Of a stretch of DNA of 64,000 bases, positions 28,859 through 37,291 are shown in pieces. Every line of letters begins with the position of its first letter. Position 1 is the stretch's first letter. Location of the stretch: assembly GCA_964605235.1 (NCBI GenBank), contig CAZSBB010000005.1, positions 124,001 through 188,000 of the forward strand, read 5' to 3'. The notes beneath the pieces were generated by a model. The model saw only the letters and a program-made list of their open reading frames with translations. It had not been told where the DNA came from and made no database searches. The translations under genes and the position numbers were made by a program. Source of the stretch: CAZSBB01 sp964605235. Its GTDB lineage: Bacteria > Planctomycetota > Phycisphaerae > Phycisphaerales > Phycisphaeraceae.

Positions 28859-30276
28859 GTCAACGGATTCTCCAGCAGGCTGTAGCGCGCCATGGTCGTG
28901 AAGGGGTCGTCCACCGCCTGCATCTGTTGGACCAGTTGTTCGCGCAGGGCGCGCAGGTCCACGGCATGCTCGGGCTGCAGAGCCAGATTGGTGCGCTCGT
29001 CCGGATCGCGTTCCAGGTCGAACAGCTCGTCCTGATCATTGGGCCGGTACACGTATTTCCACCGGCGGGTGCGCAGGCCCCGGATGCAGTCGTGAAACCC
29101 TGCGCCATAATGCTGCAGCAGCAGATGGTCGCGTCCACGGGCGGCGGCATCGCGCGTCAGCGGCAACAGGCTGCGACTGGTCGGCGGCAGGTCCGCCGGG
29201 TCCGCGACGCCGTCCAGACAGGTCGCCAGCACATCGCAAAGGCTGACCATCTGCTGCGACTGGCGTAAAGCCGCTCCGCCCGGGGGAGCGACGATCAGGG
29301 GAATGCGGATGATGTCGTCGTAGAGGTAGGCGCCTTTGCCGATGCGGCCGTGTCGCCCCATCATCTCGCCGTGGTCGGACATGAACATGACGCCGACCTG
29401 CGCGCCACGTTCGGACTCCGCCAGCGTGTTCAGCAGCAAACCCAGGGCGTGGTCGACCAGTTCGCACATGCCCAGATAGCACGCCAGCGCCGCGGCGACC
29501 TCGGGCCAGCGTCCCTGCACGGGCGTGTCATTGTGCATGTTCAACTGCCGACGGTAGCAGGTCGGGGTCGTGGGCAGCGGGTCGTCGTAACTCGCCGGTC
29601 GCGGGATGTCCTGCGGGCGATAGTGCGCCGCGATCGATTCGGGGCAGCGCCACGGCACATGCGGCGACACGGTGGAGACAAACAGCAGAAACGGTTGCGG
29701 TTGCGCCAGCAAGGCGCGCAGTCGAGTCCGGGCGGCGGCGGCGATCTGCATCGGCTCGGTCTGGCTCGGATCGATCGCGGCGGTCTGGGCGACGACGCTG
29801 CGCCAGCCCTCGCCGGGGATGCGCAGCACGTCGCGCAGGGGCGGCGCCGCTGCCTGGGGGTCATGGTTGCCCTGGCCGGTGTCGTAGCTGTCATAGCCGC
29901 GCCGGTCGGGCCCTTCCTGCACGCCGACGTGCCATTTACCAACATACGCCGTGCGGCAGCCGGCTTGGCGCATCCGGTCGCCCAGCGTGGGAATGCGCGC
30001 GGGCAGTTCATGCACCAGCGCCACGCGCTTGCCGGTGTTGTGCACCAACTCATGCTGATGCGGCAACAGACCGGTCTGGCAGGACGCCCGCGCCGGCGTG
30101 CAGACCGGCGTGGGGCAATAGGCCTGGTGGAACGTCGTGCCCCGCGCCGCCAGCGCGGATAAGTGCGGGGTGCGCACCAGCGTGCCGGGCGCACAGGTCG
30201 CGGCGTGCTGCTGGTCAGACATGAAAATCAGCCAACTGGTCGGGCGTGAGCCGGAGGTATTGATCGGCGTGTTCAT
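28855..30276 (-). CDS. Type I sulfatase (CTPAR), no signal peptide
   Basis: 473 residues. SDQQH gives the first metal ligand at Asp21, CTPAR at 59-63 is the formylglycine signature (Cys59), GKWHVG and MSDHGEMMGRHG are the following active-site blocks. The short N-terminal lead (TPINTSGSRPTS) is polar, so there is no export signal. The C-terminal region NDQDELFDLERDPDERTNL is the usual sulfatase tail. It starts inside the stop of the GntR-type regulator and ends inside the start of the six-hairpin glycosidase gene, so regulator and enzymes form a tightly coupled unit. Substrate unassigned. Confidence 0.85.
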   Translation of the reverse strand: MNTPINTSGSRPTSWLIFMSDQQHAATCAPGTLVRTPHLSALAARGTTFHQAYCPTPVCTPARASCQTGLLPHQHELVHNTGKRVALVHELPARIPTLGDRMRQAGCRTAYVGKWHVGVQEGPDRRGYDSYDTGQGNHDPQAAAPPLRDVLRIPGEGWRSVVAQTAAIDPSQTEPMQIAAAARTRLRALLAQPQPFLLFVSTVSPHVPWRCPESIAAHYRPQDIPRPASYDDPLPTTPTCYRRQLNMHNDTPVQGRWPEVAAALACYLGMCELVDHALGLLLNTLAESERGAQVGVMFMSDHGEMMGRHGRIGKGAYLYDDIIRIPLIVAPPGGAALRQSQQMVSLCDVLATCLDGVADPADLPPTSRSLLPLTRDAAARGRDHLLLQHYGAGFHDCIRGLRTRRWKYVYRPNDQDELFDLERDPDERTNLALQPEHAVDLRALREQLVQQMQAVDDPFTTMARYSLLENPLT

Positions 30277-31508
30277 GGCGACCTCTTGCGGCCGGGGCGC
30301 GCGGGAGCGCGTGCAGCAGCGCCAGCGGGTGACGAAAAGCGGACCCCGCGCCCCTGCGTCTGCCCCAGCGGGAGCACCAGGATGCCTCGGGTATTCCGCT
30401 GCTGCTCGAGGGCGTCGGCGGTCTGGGCATCCACCGGCTGGAGCCGCTCGACCGTGCGTGGGACCGGCTCGCGCGCCAACAGCCGCTGCAGCAGACGAAG
30501 CGCCGTCGCCATCTGCTCCCAGGGATCAAACGGCACTTCATGCCAGTGCTGTCGATAGGGCAGGCGCGCCCCGAGATTGGTCTGCGTCGCCAGCAGCGGC
30601 GGTTGCTTCGGTTGCAGGTTGCTGACCGCCTTGTCGACGCCCAGCGCCAGCACATCGTCAAACACCACAATGGCGTCGGGCGGCTGGCGTCCCTGCAACA
30701 TGGCCCGGGTGACGGCGAAACTCTGCGCCGGGGTGTAGCTGTCAGTTGACATCTGGAGCGCCGCGGGCAGCACCGCGCGATGCATGGCTTTGATCGAGGC
30801 GACCGCCCGGTGAATGTCGTGTGCGGGCGTGATGGGGCCGGTGAGGGTGGCGATCCGCCGCGCCCCGTCCCGGCGCACGCACTCGACGAGCCGCTGCGCC
30901 AGCCTGAAGTAGTCGAACATGACCACCGGGCAGCGCAACTGGCCCGAGGCGGCCTGTCCGCATTCGACGATGGGCAGGTCCAGGTCGAGGATGCGCCGCA
31001 TCAGGGGCTCAGCGCGGTCGGGGATATGTCCCACCACGATCAAGCCGCGCACCTCGCCGCGCTCGATGGCGTTCATCAGGTCGGGCTCGACCAGGTGTTC
31101 GCTCAGGCCGCTTTTCTCTTCAAGCATGATGCCGTGAAAGAAGCGGAAGCGGAGTTGGGCCTGATGGAGCAGGCGTGCGACGGCGGGAATGGCGACGCAG
31201 TTGTACGGGCTGCCCTGCAGCAGCAGCAGCGGCCGGGTGAGCACGGCCACGTACTGAAGCTTCGCGGCGCGGTCGGGGTTGACGACCGTGCCGGCGCGGC
31301 GGCGGCGCAGCAGCCAGCCTTCGTCGGCCAGTTGCTTGAGGGCGTGCTGGGCGGTGGTGCGCCCCACGCCGTATTCGGCGGCAAAGTCATCGAGACTGGG
31401 CAGCACCTGTCCGGGCGCCAGCACGCCGCGGGTGATGGCGGACCTGATCTTCGCCGCCAGCTGGTGTCGCGGGGCCGACGTGCCGGAAACAGGGGTGGCG
31501 TCGGTCAT
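30273..31508 (-). CDS. GntR-type regulator with LacI/periplasmic-binding-protein sensor
   Basis: 411 residues. The winged helix-turn-helix covers about residues 14-80 (LAAKIRSAITRGVLAPGQ, VGRTTAQHALKQLADEGWL), the GntR pattern. From about residue 90 the protein follows the periplasmic-binding-protein-like fold found in LacI and AraR-type regulators (GLIVVGHIPDRAEPL; DAIVVFDDVLALGVDKA). It is the first gene of the leftward operon and divergent from the sulfatase at 31573. The promoter at 31515-31543 puts the transcript start at or next to the ATG, so the message may be leaderless. The adjacent TGACGTC/CGTCAATA element is a likely autoregulatory site, and the twin at 9931 suggests a second target. 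Inducer unknown. Confidence 0.8.
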   Translation of the reverse strand: MTDATPVSGTSAPRHQLAAKIRSAITRGVLAPGQVLPSLDDFAAEYGVGRTTAQHALKQLADEGWLLRRRRAGTVVNPDRAAKLQYVAVLTRPLLLLQGSPYNCVAIPAVARLLHQAQLRFRFFHGIMLEEKSGLSEHLVEPDLMNAIERGEVRGLIVVGHIPDRAEPLMRRILDLDLPIVECGQAASGQLRCPVVMFDYFRLAQRLVECVRRDGARRIATLTGPITPAHDIHRAVASIKAMHRAVLPAALQMSTDSYTPAQSFAVTRAMLQGRQPPDAIVVFDDVLALGVDKAVSNLQPKQPPLLATQTNLGARLPYRQHWHEVPFDPWEQMATALRLLQRLLAREPVPRTVERLQPVDAQTADALEQQRNTRGILVLPLGQTQGRGVRFSSPAGAAARAPARPGRKRSP

Positions 31509-31514
31509 GGACTG

Positions 31515-31560
31515 ATTCTACAATATTGACGCTTGCTCATCAATCTGACGTCATAAGCAG
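31515..31560 (-). promoter_or_regulatory. Promoter of the GntR-type regulator with composite TGACGTCA element
   Basis: On the minus strand TTGATG (31543-31538) and TAGAAT (31520-31515) with a 17-base spacer form a sigma70-type promoter, leaving six bases to the ATG at 31508. TGACGTCA (31546-31553) lies directly upstream of the -35 and CGTCAATA (31531-31524) within the spacer, the arrangement also present at 9931-9968. The element lies between divergent genes and could also control the sulfatase at 31573, for which only a weak rightward -35 (TTGACG, 31526-31531) is seen. Confidence 0.55.
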
Positions 31561-31572
31561 CACTGGCACGCC

Positions 31573-32985
31573 ATGGCTGACCGCCCCCACCTGTTGATCC
31601 TGATGTCCGACCAGCATCACCACCGGGCGCTGGGTTGCGCCGGGCATCCGCTGGTGCGCACGCCCAACCTCGACGCCCTGGCGGCGCGCGGCGTGCGTTT
31701 CGCAGATGCGTCATGCGCCTTCCCCTTGTGCGTGCCCTCACGGGCGGCGCTGATGACCGCCCGGGCCTGCCATCGCCTGGGCGTGCTGGACAACGGCGGC
31801 CACCTGCCGGCGGATGTGCCCACCTGGGCGCATGGCCTGAGCCGGGCCGGCTATCGCACCGTGTTGTGCGGGCGGATGCACTTTGTGGGCGGCGACCAGC
31901 TGCACGGATTCCTGGAGCGCCGCGTGGGCGATGTTTCACCGGGCTGGGTCGGCCGCAACGTCGCCTGTGAACGCGACCGCGGCTACTTCGGCATCACCGC
32001 CGCCCGCGACCACGCCGCAGCCGGGCACACCGCGTTTCTGGCGTATGACCGCGCCGTCGCCGCCGAGGCCCAGCGCCTCATCTACGAGCACGAGACCAGC
32101 GGCGACCCGCGCCCGTTGTGCCTGGTCGTCTCGTGGATCGGACCGCACGACCCCTTCATCGCACCCCCGCGCTTCTTCCAGCAGTACGACGGCCGAACCG
32201 AGCTTCCCCCCAATCATGACGCCATCCCGCCGCACGCGCTGATCGCCCGCCGCGCCGCCCAGCAAGGCGCCGCGCAGACGCCGCCTGAAGTCACGCAGCG
32301 CGCCCTGGCGGCCTACCTGGGTCTGATCAGCTTCATCGACGAACTCATCGGCGACGTGCTGCTGGCGTGGAACAGTTGCCCCGCGCTGGCGCCCAACAGC
32401 ATCACCCTTTACACCAGCGATCACGGCGAGATGGCGGGGGAATTCGGTTTGTGGGGCAAGGACAACTTCATGCAGGCGGCGGTCGCGGTGCCCTTGATCC
32501 TCGCCTGGCCGGGACATTGGCCCCGCGGCGCGGAGCGTGCGACGCCGGTGAGCCTGCTGGACGTCGGCCCAACTCTGCTGGAGGCGGTCGACGCCCCCCC
32601 GCTGCCCCGCGTCGATGGCGTCTCACTGCTGCCGCTGCTGCACGACCCACACGCGCAGGCCGACCGCGTCGTGCTGGCGGAGATGACCCCGCCGGCGCGC
32701 ATGGTGCGCCAAGGTCCCTGGAAATTCATTAACGATCCGCAGCATGGGCCCGCGTTGTTCAACCTTGCTGAGGATCCGCAGGAACGGGTGAATCTGGCGG
32801 GGCGGCCCGAACACGCGAACCGCTGCGAGGTGTTCGAGCAACTGGCCCACCGCGACGGCTGGGATGCCGCGAACCTGGCGCGGCAACGTGAGCAGCGGCA
32901 GCCCGAGCAAGCGTATCTGTCGGCCTGGGGACGCGAGACCGCCGCACGTGATCCAATCCAATGGGCTCCGCCGGCTCCGCTGTAA
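31573..32985 (+). CDS. Type I sulfatase (CVPSR), no signal peptide
   Basis: 470 residues. MSDQHHH places the first metal Asp at residue 13; CVPSR at 53-57 is the C-x-P-x-R signature, with Val rather than the usual Ser or Thr after Cys53; YTSDHGEMAGEFGLWGKDNF is a textbook second metal block. No leader precedes the domain, so it should be cytoplasmic. It is transcribed divergently from the GntR-type regulator across a 64-base gap holding the TGACGTCA element, so it probably belongs to that regulon. There is no obvious ribosome-binding site. A fragment zone with IS debris follows it. Confidence 0.85.
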   Translation: MADRPHLLILMSDQHHHRALGCAGHPLVRTPNLDALAARGVRFADASCAFPLCVPSRAALMTARACHRLGVLDNGGHLPADVPTWAHGLSRAGYRTVLCGRMHFVGGDQLHGFLERRVGDVSPGWVGRNVACERDRGYFGITAARDHAAAGHTAFLAYDRAVAAEAQRLIYEHETSGDPRPLCLVVSWIGPHDPFIAPPRFFQQYDGRTELPPNHDAIPPHALIARRAAQQGAAQTPPEVTQRALAAYLGLISFIDELIGDVLLAWNSCPALAPNSITLYTSDHGEMAGEFGLWGKDNFMQAAVAVPLILAWPGHWPRGAERATPVSLLDVGPTLLEAVDAPPLPRVDGVSLLPLLHDPHAQADRVVLAEMTPPARMVRQGPWKFINDPQHGPALFNLAEDPQERVNLAGRPEHANRCEVFEQLAHRDGWDAANLARQREQRQPEQAYLSAWGRETAARDPIQWAPPAPL

Positions 32986-33001
32986 GCGCAGTCATCAAGG
33001 A

Positions 33002-33260
33002 ATCATTCGTACCCCGACGCAGCATTACGCCGGGCATGGCGAGCACGTTTTCACCACGCCGCCCACCATCCGCGTCGGCGTCGCCGATTGCCAGACCGCC
33101 GGCATCGCCAAGCGCGACGACCGCGGCCGCATGATCGACATCCACGCCATGTGGCACCGTCGCATCGAACTGACCATGAACGACGACACCGACCCGACGC
33201 TGCTGGACGTCGCCGGGGCGGTCAACGTGCTGCCGGCCTTTGGGGGGTACGAGGTCCGAC
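33002..33260 (+). pseudogene. Orphan coding fragment, family not recognised
   Basis: Between the sulfatase stop and the IS remnant, one frame (from about base 33002) has the strong GC-ending codon pattern of the neighbouring genes and reads as plausible protein, including HVFTTPPTIRVGVAD, RMIDIHAMWHR and LLDVAGAVNVLPAFGGYEV. There is no start codon with a ribosome-binding site at its beginning, and the frame runs on into unrelated sequence after GGYEV. It looks like the internal or C-terminal part of a larger gene cut at both ends. Function unknown. Confidence 0.4.
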
Positions 33261-33319
33261 ATGCCGCGCTGAGACAAGCACGTCTACCCTCCCACGCCTG
33301 GCGATCTCGCTCTACTGGT

Positions 33320-33507
33320 CCTTGCGTGAGACGCCGGCTGGCTTTCATCCCGCTGTACTGCTGACGCCAATGGTGGAATGTCGCCTGGCTCACGCTGAAT
33401 GCTGGCAACACCTGCCCCGGCAACTGCGCGGCATTCAGCAGCCGATCCGCCTTCTGTAGCTACTTCACGACCAGCTTGGCACTGTGACGAACTCGCTTGC
33501 CTGACAT
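33320..33507 (-). pseudogene. Decayed IS3-family OrfA transposase fragment
   Basis: Read leftward from an ATG at 33507 preceded by AAGGAG, the protein MSGKRVRHSAKLVVK runs into an in-frame TAG (33462-33460) and then continues LQKADRLLNAAQLPG, VSQATFHHWRQQYSGMKAS. This is the helix-turn-helix OrfA of IS3-type elements, where R-H-...-Q-I-...-K-L-.., V-S-E-.T-.-HRW..QYGGMK is usual. The similarity stops after MKAS and no OrfB is present. A TGGATCAA direct repeat (33554-33561 and 33571-33578) lies in the DNA between this remnant and the GH95 gene and may be part of the old element's end. The element is inactive: an in-frame stop and loss of the catalytic part. Confidence 0.65.
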
Positions 33508-33641
33508 CAGAGTCTCCTTGGCCCCGGGAGCCGGTAAAGACTCTCACTGGGGCTGGATCAACACTGGAGTTGGATCAAGTTTTGCCGGGCAAGCCAAGAC
33601 TAGTAATATGCGGCAATCTGTTTTATATATGGCTTGCACTG

Positions 33642-35801
33642 ATGACCTCACTCGACTGGCGCTTCCCTCTCCCCACCCCGCACACCGGCATCCCACTGGG
33701 CAACGCGACCACCGGCGCCCTGATCTGGGGCGAAGGACGCAAACTTCATGTGACGGTTTCCCGCGCCGACCTCTGGGACCACCGCGGCGGGATGCCGTTC
33801 TCCGAGCGGCACCGCTACCGCGATATCCGTCGTCACCTTGAAAACGGGGATGAAAATGCGCTGCGGGCGCTGTTTGCTGCGGATTCCCCCGACGCTACCA
33901 ACGAGCCGAACAGGCCTACGCTGCTCCCGGTCGGCCGGGTGGTAATCGACCTGGGCAACGATGCACAACTCGAAGCGGGTCGGCTTTTCCTCGACGCCGG
34001 CCGAATCGAAATCCGCTACCTCAGCGGTACCCAGACACGCCGCCTTGAACTGACGCTCGCAATGGACCGCCAGTTGCTGGCGATCCGCAGTGACGCGCCG
34101 GGTGGCATCGCTTCGCATGACATCCAATTTTGTCCCGCCTACACCTTGTCAGAAGCGTTCAAAGAACGATCGATCGCTGCACCGGAGATCATCAACAACG
34201 ATTCGATGCAGGGCTGGCATCAGACGCTGCCCCGTGATGAGGGGGTCGCGGTGCTCGGCCGAGCCACAGCCGAGAGCCTGATCATCGCCAACGCCCGTTC
34301 GCTTTCGCAAGCAAAGCAGCTTCTGTCCCCAGCGCCGTCGTGCGATGAAATCGTAGATAGTGCTCGCAAGTGGTGGCAACAGTATTGGCATGGCGTCCCC
34401 GAAATCCATACGCCCGATGCTCTCATCAACGAGCTTTATTACTACGGCATGTACAAGTTCGCCGGATTCAGCCAACCTGCCGGTATACCCGGCGGCTTAC
34501 AAGGGCCTTGGATCGAGGACCATGCGCTGCCGCCGTGGTCAGGCGATTACCACTTCAACATCAACGTGCAGATGTGCTATTGGCCGGCCTTCAAGAGCGG
34601 CAAGCTGGACCATCTCCTACCGCTGTTCGACATGATCTTCGGCTGGGAACCCATCCTCCGCGATAACGCCCGCAAGTTCATCGACATCGACGACGGCCTC
34701 ATGCTGCCGCACGCCGTCGACGACCGCTGCGTATGCATGGGCAACTTCTGGACCGGCATCATCGACCACGCCTGCACCGCCTGGGTCGCCGACATGATGT
34801 GGCGCTACGTCGACCAAAGCGGCGACTGGGAATTGCTCAAAAACAAAGTCCTGCCATTCATGACCGGAGCGATGCGCGTTTTTGAAGAAATGCTTGAGTT
34901 TGACGGCGAGCGTTACCACCTGCCCGTCTCCGTTTCGCCGGAATACAACGCCGACCGGATGAACGCGTGGGGTAGAGATTCCAGCTTCCAGTTCGCGGCG
35001 ATCCACTGCCTGCTGAACAACCTCGAAAGCGCCCACGCTCAGCTGCATACCGAGTTCCCCGACAGCTTCAAACATATCCAGCAACACCTGCCCCCCTTCA
35101 CCACGATCGGGGAGAAGACAACCAAACGGATCGCACTGTGGGCAGGCCAGGACCTGGCAGAGAGCCATCGGCACCACTCACACCTCGCGGGCCTCTGCCC
35201 GTTTGATACGCTCGATCTCGCCGACGCGGCGACGCGCGAGATCGTTCACACATCCATCCTGCATTGGATCAGCAAGGGCACCGGCCTGTGGTCCGGCTGG
35301 TGCGTGCCCTGGGCCGCCATGATTCACGCCCGCTGCGGCCATGGCGATTCCGCACGCCTGCTGCTGTCGAACTGGCACGACGTGTTTCTCAACAAAGGCC
35401 GCGGCTCGCTGCACGATCCGACCGTCATCGGCTTCAGCCTGCTCGGCTCTGAATGCAAACGCGAACGTATGCAGCTCGACGGCAGTTTCGGCGCCGTCAC
35501 CGCCATCCAGGACCTGTTTGTGCACTCGCGGCGCGGGGTGGTGCACGTCTTCCCGGCCATCCCGACCACTTGGCCATCGGCCTCCTTCGGCCCCATGCAG
35601 GTCGAAGGCGGCATCAAGATCAGCGGCAGCTACTCGGAGTCAGAGGGCTATCAGATCACCGTCGCCGCCACTCGTGCCGTCACCTGCCGCCTCCAACTGC
35701 CTTGGCGGGACGCGGTGCAGACGCTCGCGCTCAAAGCGCAGCAAAGCGTGACGCTCACCGATGCCGCCGACATATCCTCATCTTTGGCGAAGAGCTTGTA
35801 A
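33642..35801 (+). CDS. GH95-family enzyme, probable alpha-L-fucosidase or alpha-L-galactosidase
   Basis: 719 residues from the ATG at 33642, chosen because SLDWRFPLPTPHTGIPLGN is the normal GH95 beginning; the frame is open back to 33399 but that part is IS debris. The N-terminal beta domain is followed by the helical barrel with FNINVQMCYWPAF, in which Asn306 and Asn308 match the paired Asn of GH95 active sites, EYNADRM and AGQDLAESHRHHSHLAG (His509-His514), the family's RH.SHL block. GH95 enzymes invert configuration and remove alpha-1,2-fucose or L-galactose. There is no signal peptide and no clear ribosome-binding site. The sulfatase at 35807 follows after five bases. A/T-ending codons seem commoner than in the left third of the window. 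Confidence 0.8.
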   Translation: MTSLDWRFPLPTPHTGIPLGNATTGALIWGEGRKLHVTVSRADLWDHRGGMPFSERHRYRDIRRHLENGDENALRALFAADSPDATNEPNRPTLLPVGRVVIDLGNDAQLEAGRLFLDAGRIEIRYLSGTQTRRLELTLAMDRQLLAIRSDAPGGIASHDIQFCPAYTLSEAFKERSIAAPEIINNDSMQGWHQTLPRDEGVAVLGRATAESLIIANARSLSQAKQLLSPAPSCDEIVDSARKWWQQYWHGVPEIHTPDALINELYYYGMYKFAGFSQPAGIPGGLQGPWIEDHALPPWSGDYHFNINVQMCYWPAFKSGKLDHLLPLFDMIFGWEPILRDNARKFIDIDDGLMLPHAVDDRCVCMGNFWTGIIDHACTAWVADMMWRYVDQSGDWELLKNKVLPFMTGAMRVFEEMLEFDGERYHLPVSVSPEYNADRMNAWGRDSSFQFAAIHCLLNNLESAHAQLHTEFPDSFKHIQQHLPPFTTIGEKTTKRIALWAGQDLAESHRHHSHLAGLCPFDTLDLADAATREIVHTSILHWISKGTGLWSGWCVPWAAMIHARCGHGDSARLLLSNWHDVFLNKGRGSLHDPTVIGFSLLGSECKRERMQLDGSFGAVTAIQDLFVHSRRGVVHVFPAIPTTWPSASFGPMQVEGGIKISGSYSESEGYQITVAATRAVTCRLQLPWRDAVQTLALKAQQSVTLTDAADISSSLAKSL

Positions 35802-35806
35802 TCAAT

Positions 35807-37237
35807 ATGAAATCCGGCGATCGTCCGAACATCCTGCTTTTTGTGACCGATGACCACGCCGATTGGGCGGCGCGGTGCTACGGTTATCCGCAGCTTCAGA
35901 CGCCGAGCTTCGACTACCTTGCACAAAGCGGCGCCCGCTTCACCCGCGCGTTCACCTCCTGCCCGGTGTGTTCGCCCGCACGGGCGAGCCTGTACACCGG
36001 CCGGATGCCTTCCCAGCACGGCATTCACGACTACCTCCAGGAACACGACGGCCCGCAGGCTCACCCCGGCCTCACCGGCCAGGCCACCCTCGCCCATCGA
36101 CTCGCCGCCGTCGGCTACCAGACCGCGCACGTGGGCAAGTGGCACTGCGGCAACAGCGGCCAACCGCAGGCCGGGTTCGATCACTGGGGCTGCCGACCCG
36201 AAGGCAACGAACACCTGGGCAATCCCCAACGCGGCGCGCTGATTTTTCAGGGGTCAATCGGCAATACCCAACATTACGGCAGACACGATGAAATCATCAC
36301 CCGCTACGCCATCGACTATATCAATCAGGCGTGGGCCGACTCCGCAGCATCCAAAAAACCGTTCTTCCTTTCGGTCGGCTTGACCGACACCCACTCGCCT
36401 TTCCGCGATATGCCTGAACGTCTCGCCCAGCGTCACCGCCAAACCGGCCCGCCGCGCGAACACCTGCAGCGCGACATGGATCCCTGTCACGGCACGTATG
36501 GAACAACTGGCCAGGATGAATGGGACGAGCGACCCGAGTGGATCGCGCAATACTTCGCCGCCGCCGAGGCGCTCGACGCCAACGTCGGCCGCATCATCGA
36601 TCACCTCGAAGCGCGGGGTGCGCTGAATAATACGCTGGTGATCTATACATCCGACCACGGGCACATGACCGGCCGACACGGCCTGATCACCAAGGGCAAC
36701 GCCAGCAACCCGCAGAATTTCATCGAAGACAGCGTTCGTGTCCCGCTGATCATCCGCTGGCCCGACGGCGGGATCGACGCGCGCCAAGTGCATGACGCGA
36801 TGGTCACCCACTGCGACACGCACCGCACCATCCTTGACGCCGCTCGAGCAGAAGATGCGTCGATCAATCCCGCGCTTGAAGACCGGACGGGCCCGGGCCG
36901 TTCCTACCTGCCGATGCTGCGCGGCGAACCATACACTGCCCATGATGCCGTGTACTTCGAGTACGGTGACGCGAAGTGTGTACGACGGACAAACCACAAA
37001 CTGATCGTTCGCGAAGCGTGGGCGGGCCGATCACATCCTGATGAATTTTATGCTCTGGATGCCGATCCCTGGGAACGGGACAACGTGATCGATGACGTTC
37101 AGCATGCGGCGACTGTTAGCACGATGCGAACGATGGCCCACAACTTCTGGAGCCGATACAGCGACGATAAGTACCACGCCCAGGCTGTCGCCGGCATGCC
37201 GTACAAGCACAACGGCAACGAGGTATGGACCAAGTAG
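35807..37237 (+). CDS. Type I sulfatase (CSPAR), no signal peptide
   Basis: 476 residues from the ATG at 35807; the frame is open upstream but overlaps the GH95 gene without family similarity. VTDDH gives the metal pair Asp15-Asp16, CSPAR at 55-59 the formylglycine site (Cys55), GKWHCG and YTSDHGHMTGRHGL the later blocks. DDH at the first site, rather than the DQ of its neighbours, separates it from most other sulfatases in this window. It pairs with the GH95 gene in a two-gene unit, suggesting removal of sulfate from a fucose- or galactose-containing oligosaccharide in the cytoplasm. The convergent esterase gene ends 54 bases on; no terminator hairpin was seen between them. Confidence 0.85.
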   Translation: MKSGDRPNILLFVTDDHADWAARCYGYPQLQTPSFDYLAQSGARFTRAFTSCPVCSPARASLYTGRMPSQHGIHDYLQEHDGPQAHPGLTGQATLAHRLAAVGYQTAHVGKWHCGNSGQPQAGFDHWGCRPEGNEHLGNPQRGALIFQGSIGNTQHYGRHDEIITRYAIDYINQAWADSAASKKPFFLSVGLTDTHSPFRDMPERLAQRHRQTGPPREHLQRDMDPCHGTYGTTGQDEWDERPEWIAQYFAAAEALDANVGRIIDHLEARGALNNTLVIYTSDHGHMTGRHGLITKGNASNPQNFIEDSVRVPLIIRWPDGGIDARQVHDAMVTHCDTHRTILDAARAEDASINPALEDRTGPGRSYLPMLRGEPYTAHDAVYFEYGDAKCVRRTNHKLIVREAWAGRSHPDEFYALDADPWERDNVIDDVQHAATVSTMRTMAHNFWSRYSDDKYHAQAVAGMPYKHNGNEVWTK

Positions 37238-37291
37238 AGTGCTTTTTCAAATCTATTGATTCTTCAGAAGATCGAGTTTGACAGCCACGAA

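Noticed and set aside
33399..33641. N-terminal extension of the GH95 protein
   Set aside because: It overlaps the IS3 OrfA remnant, has no family similarity, and the GH95 domain starts at the ATG at 33642.
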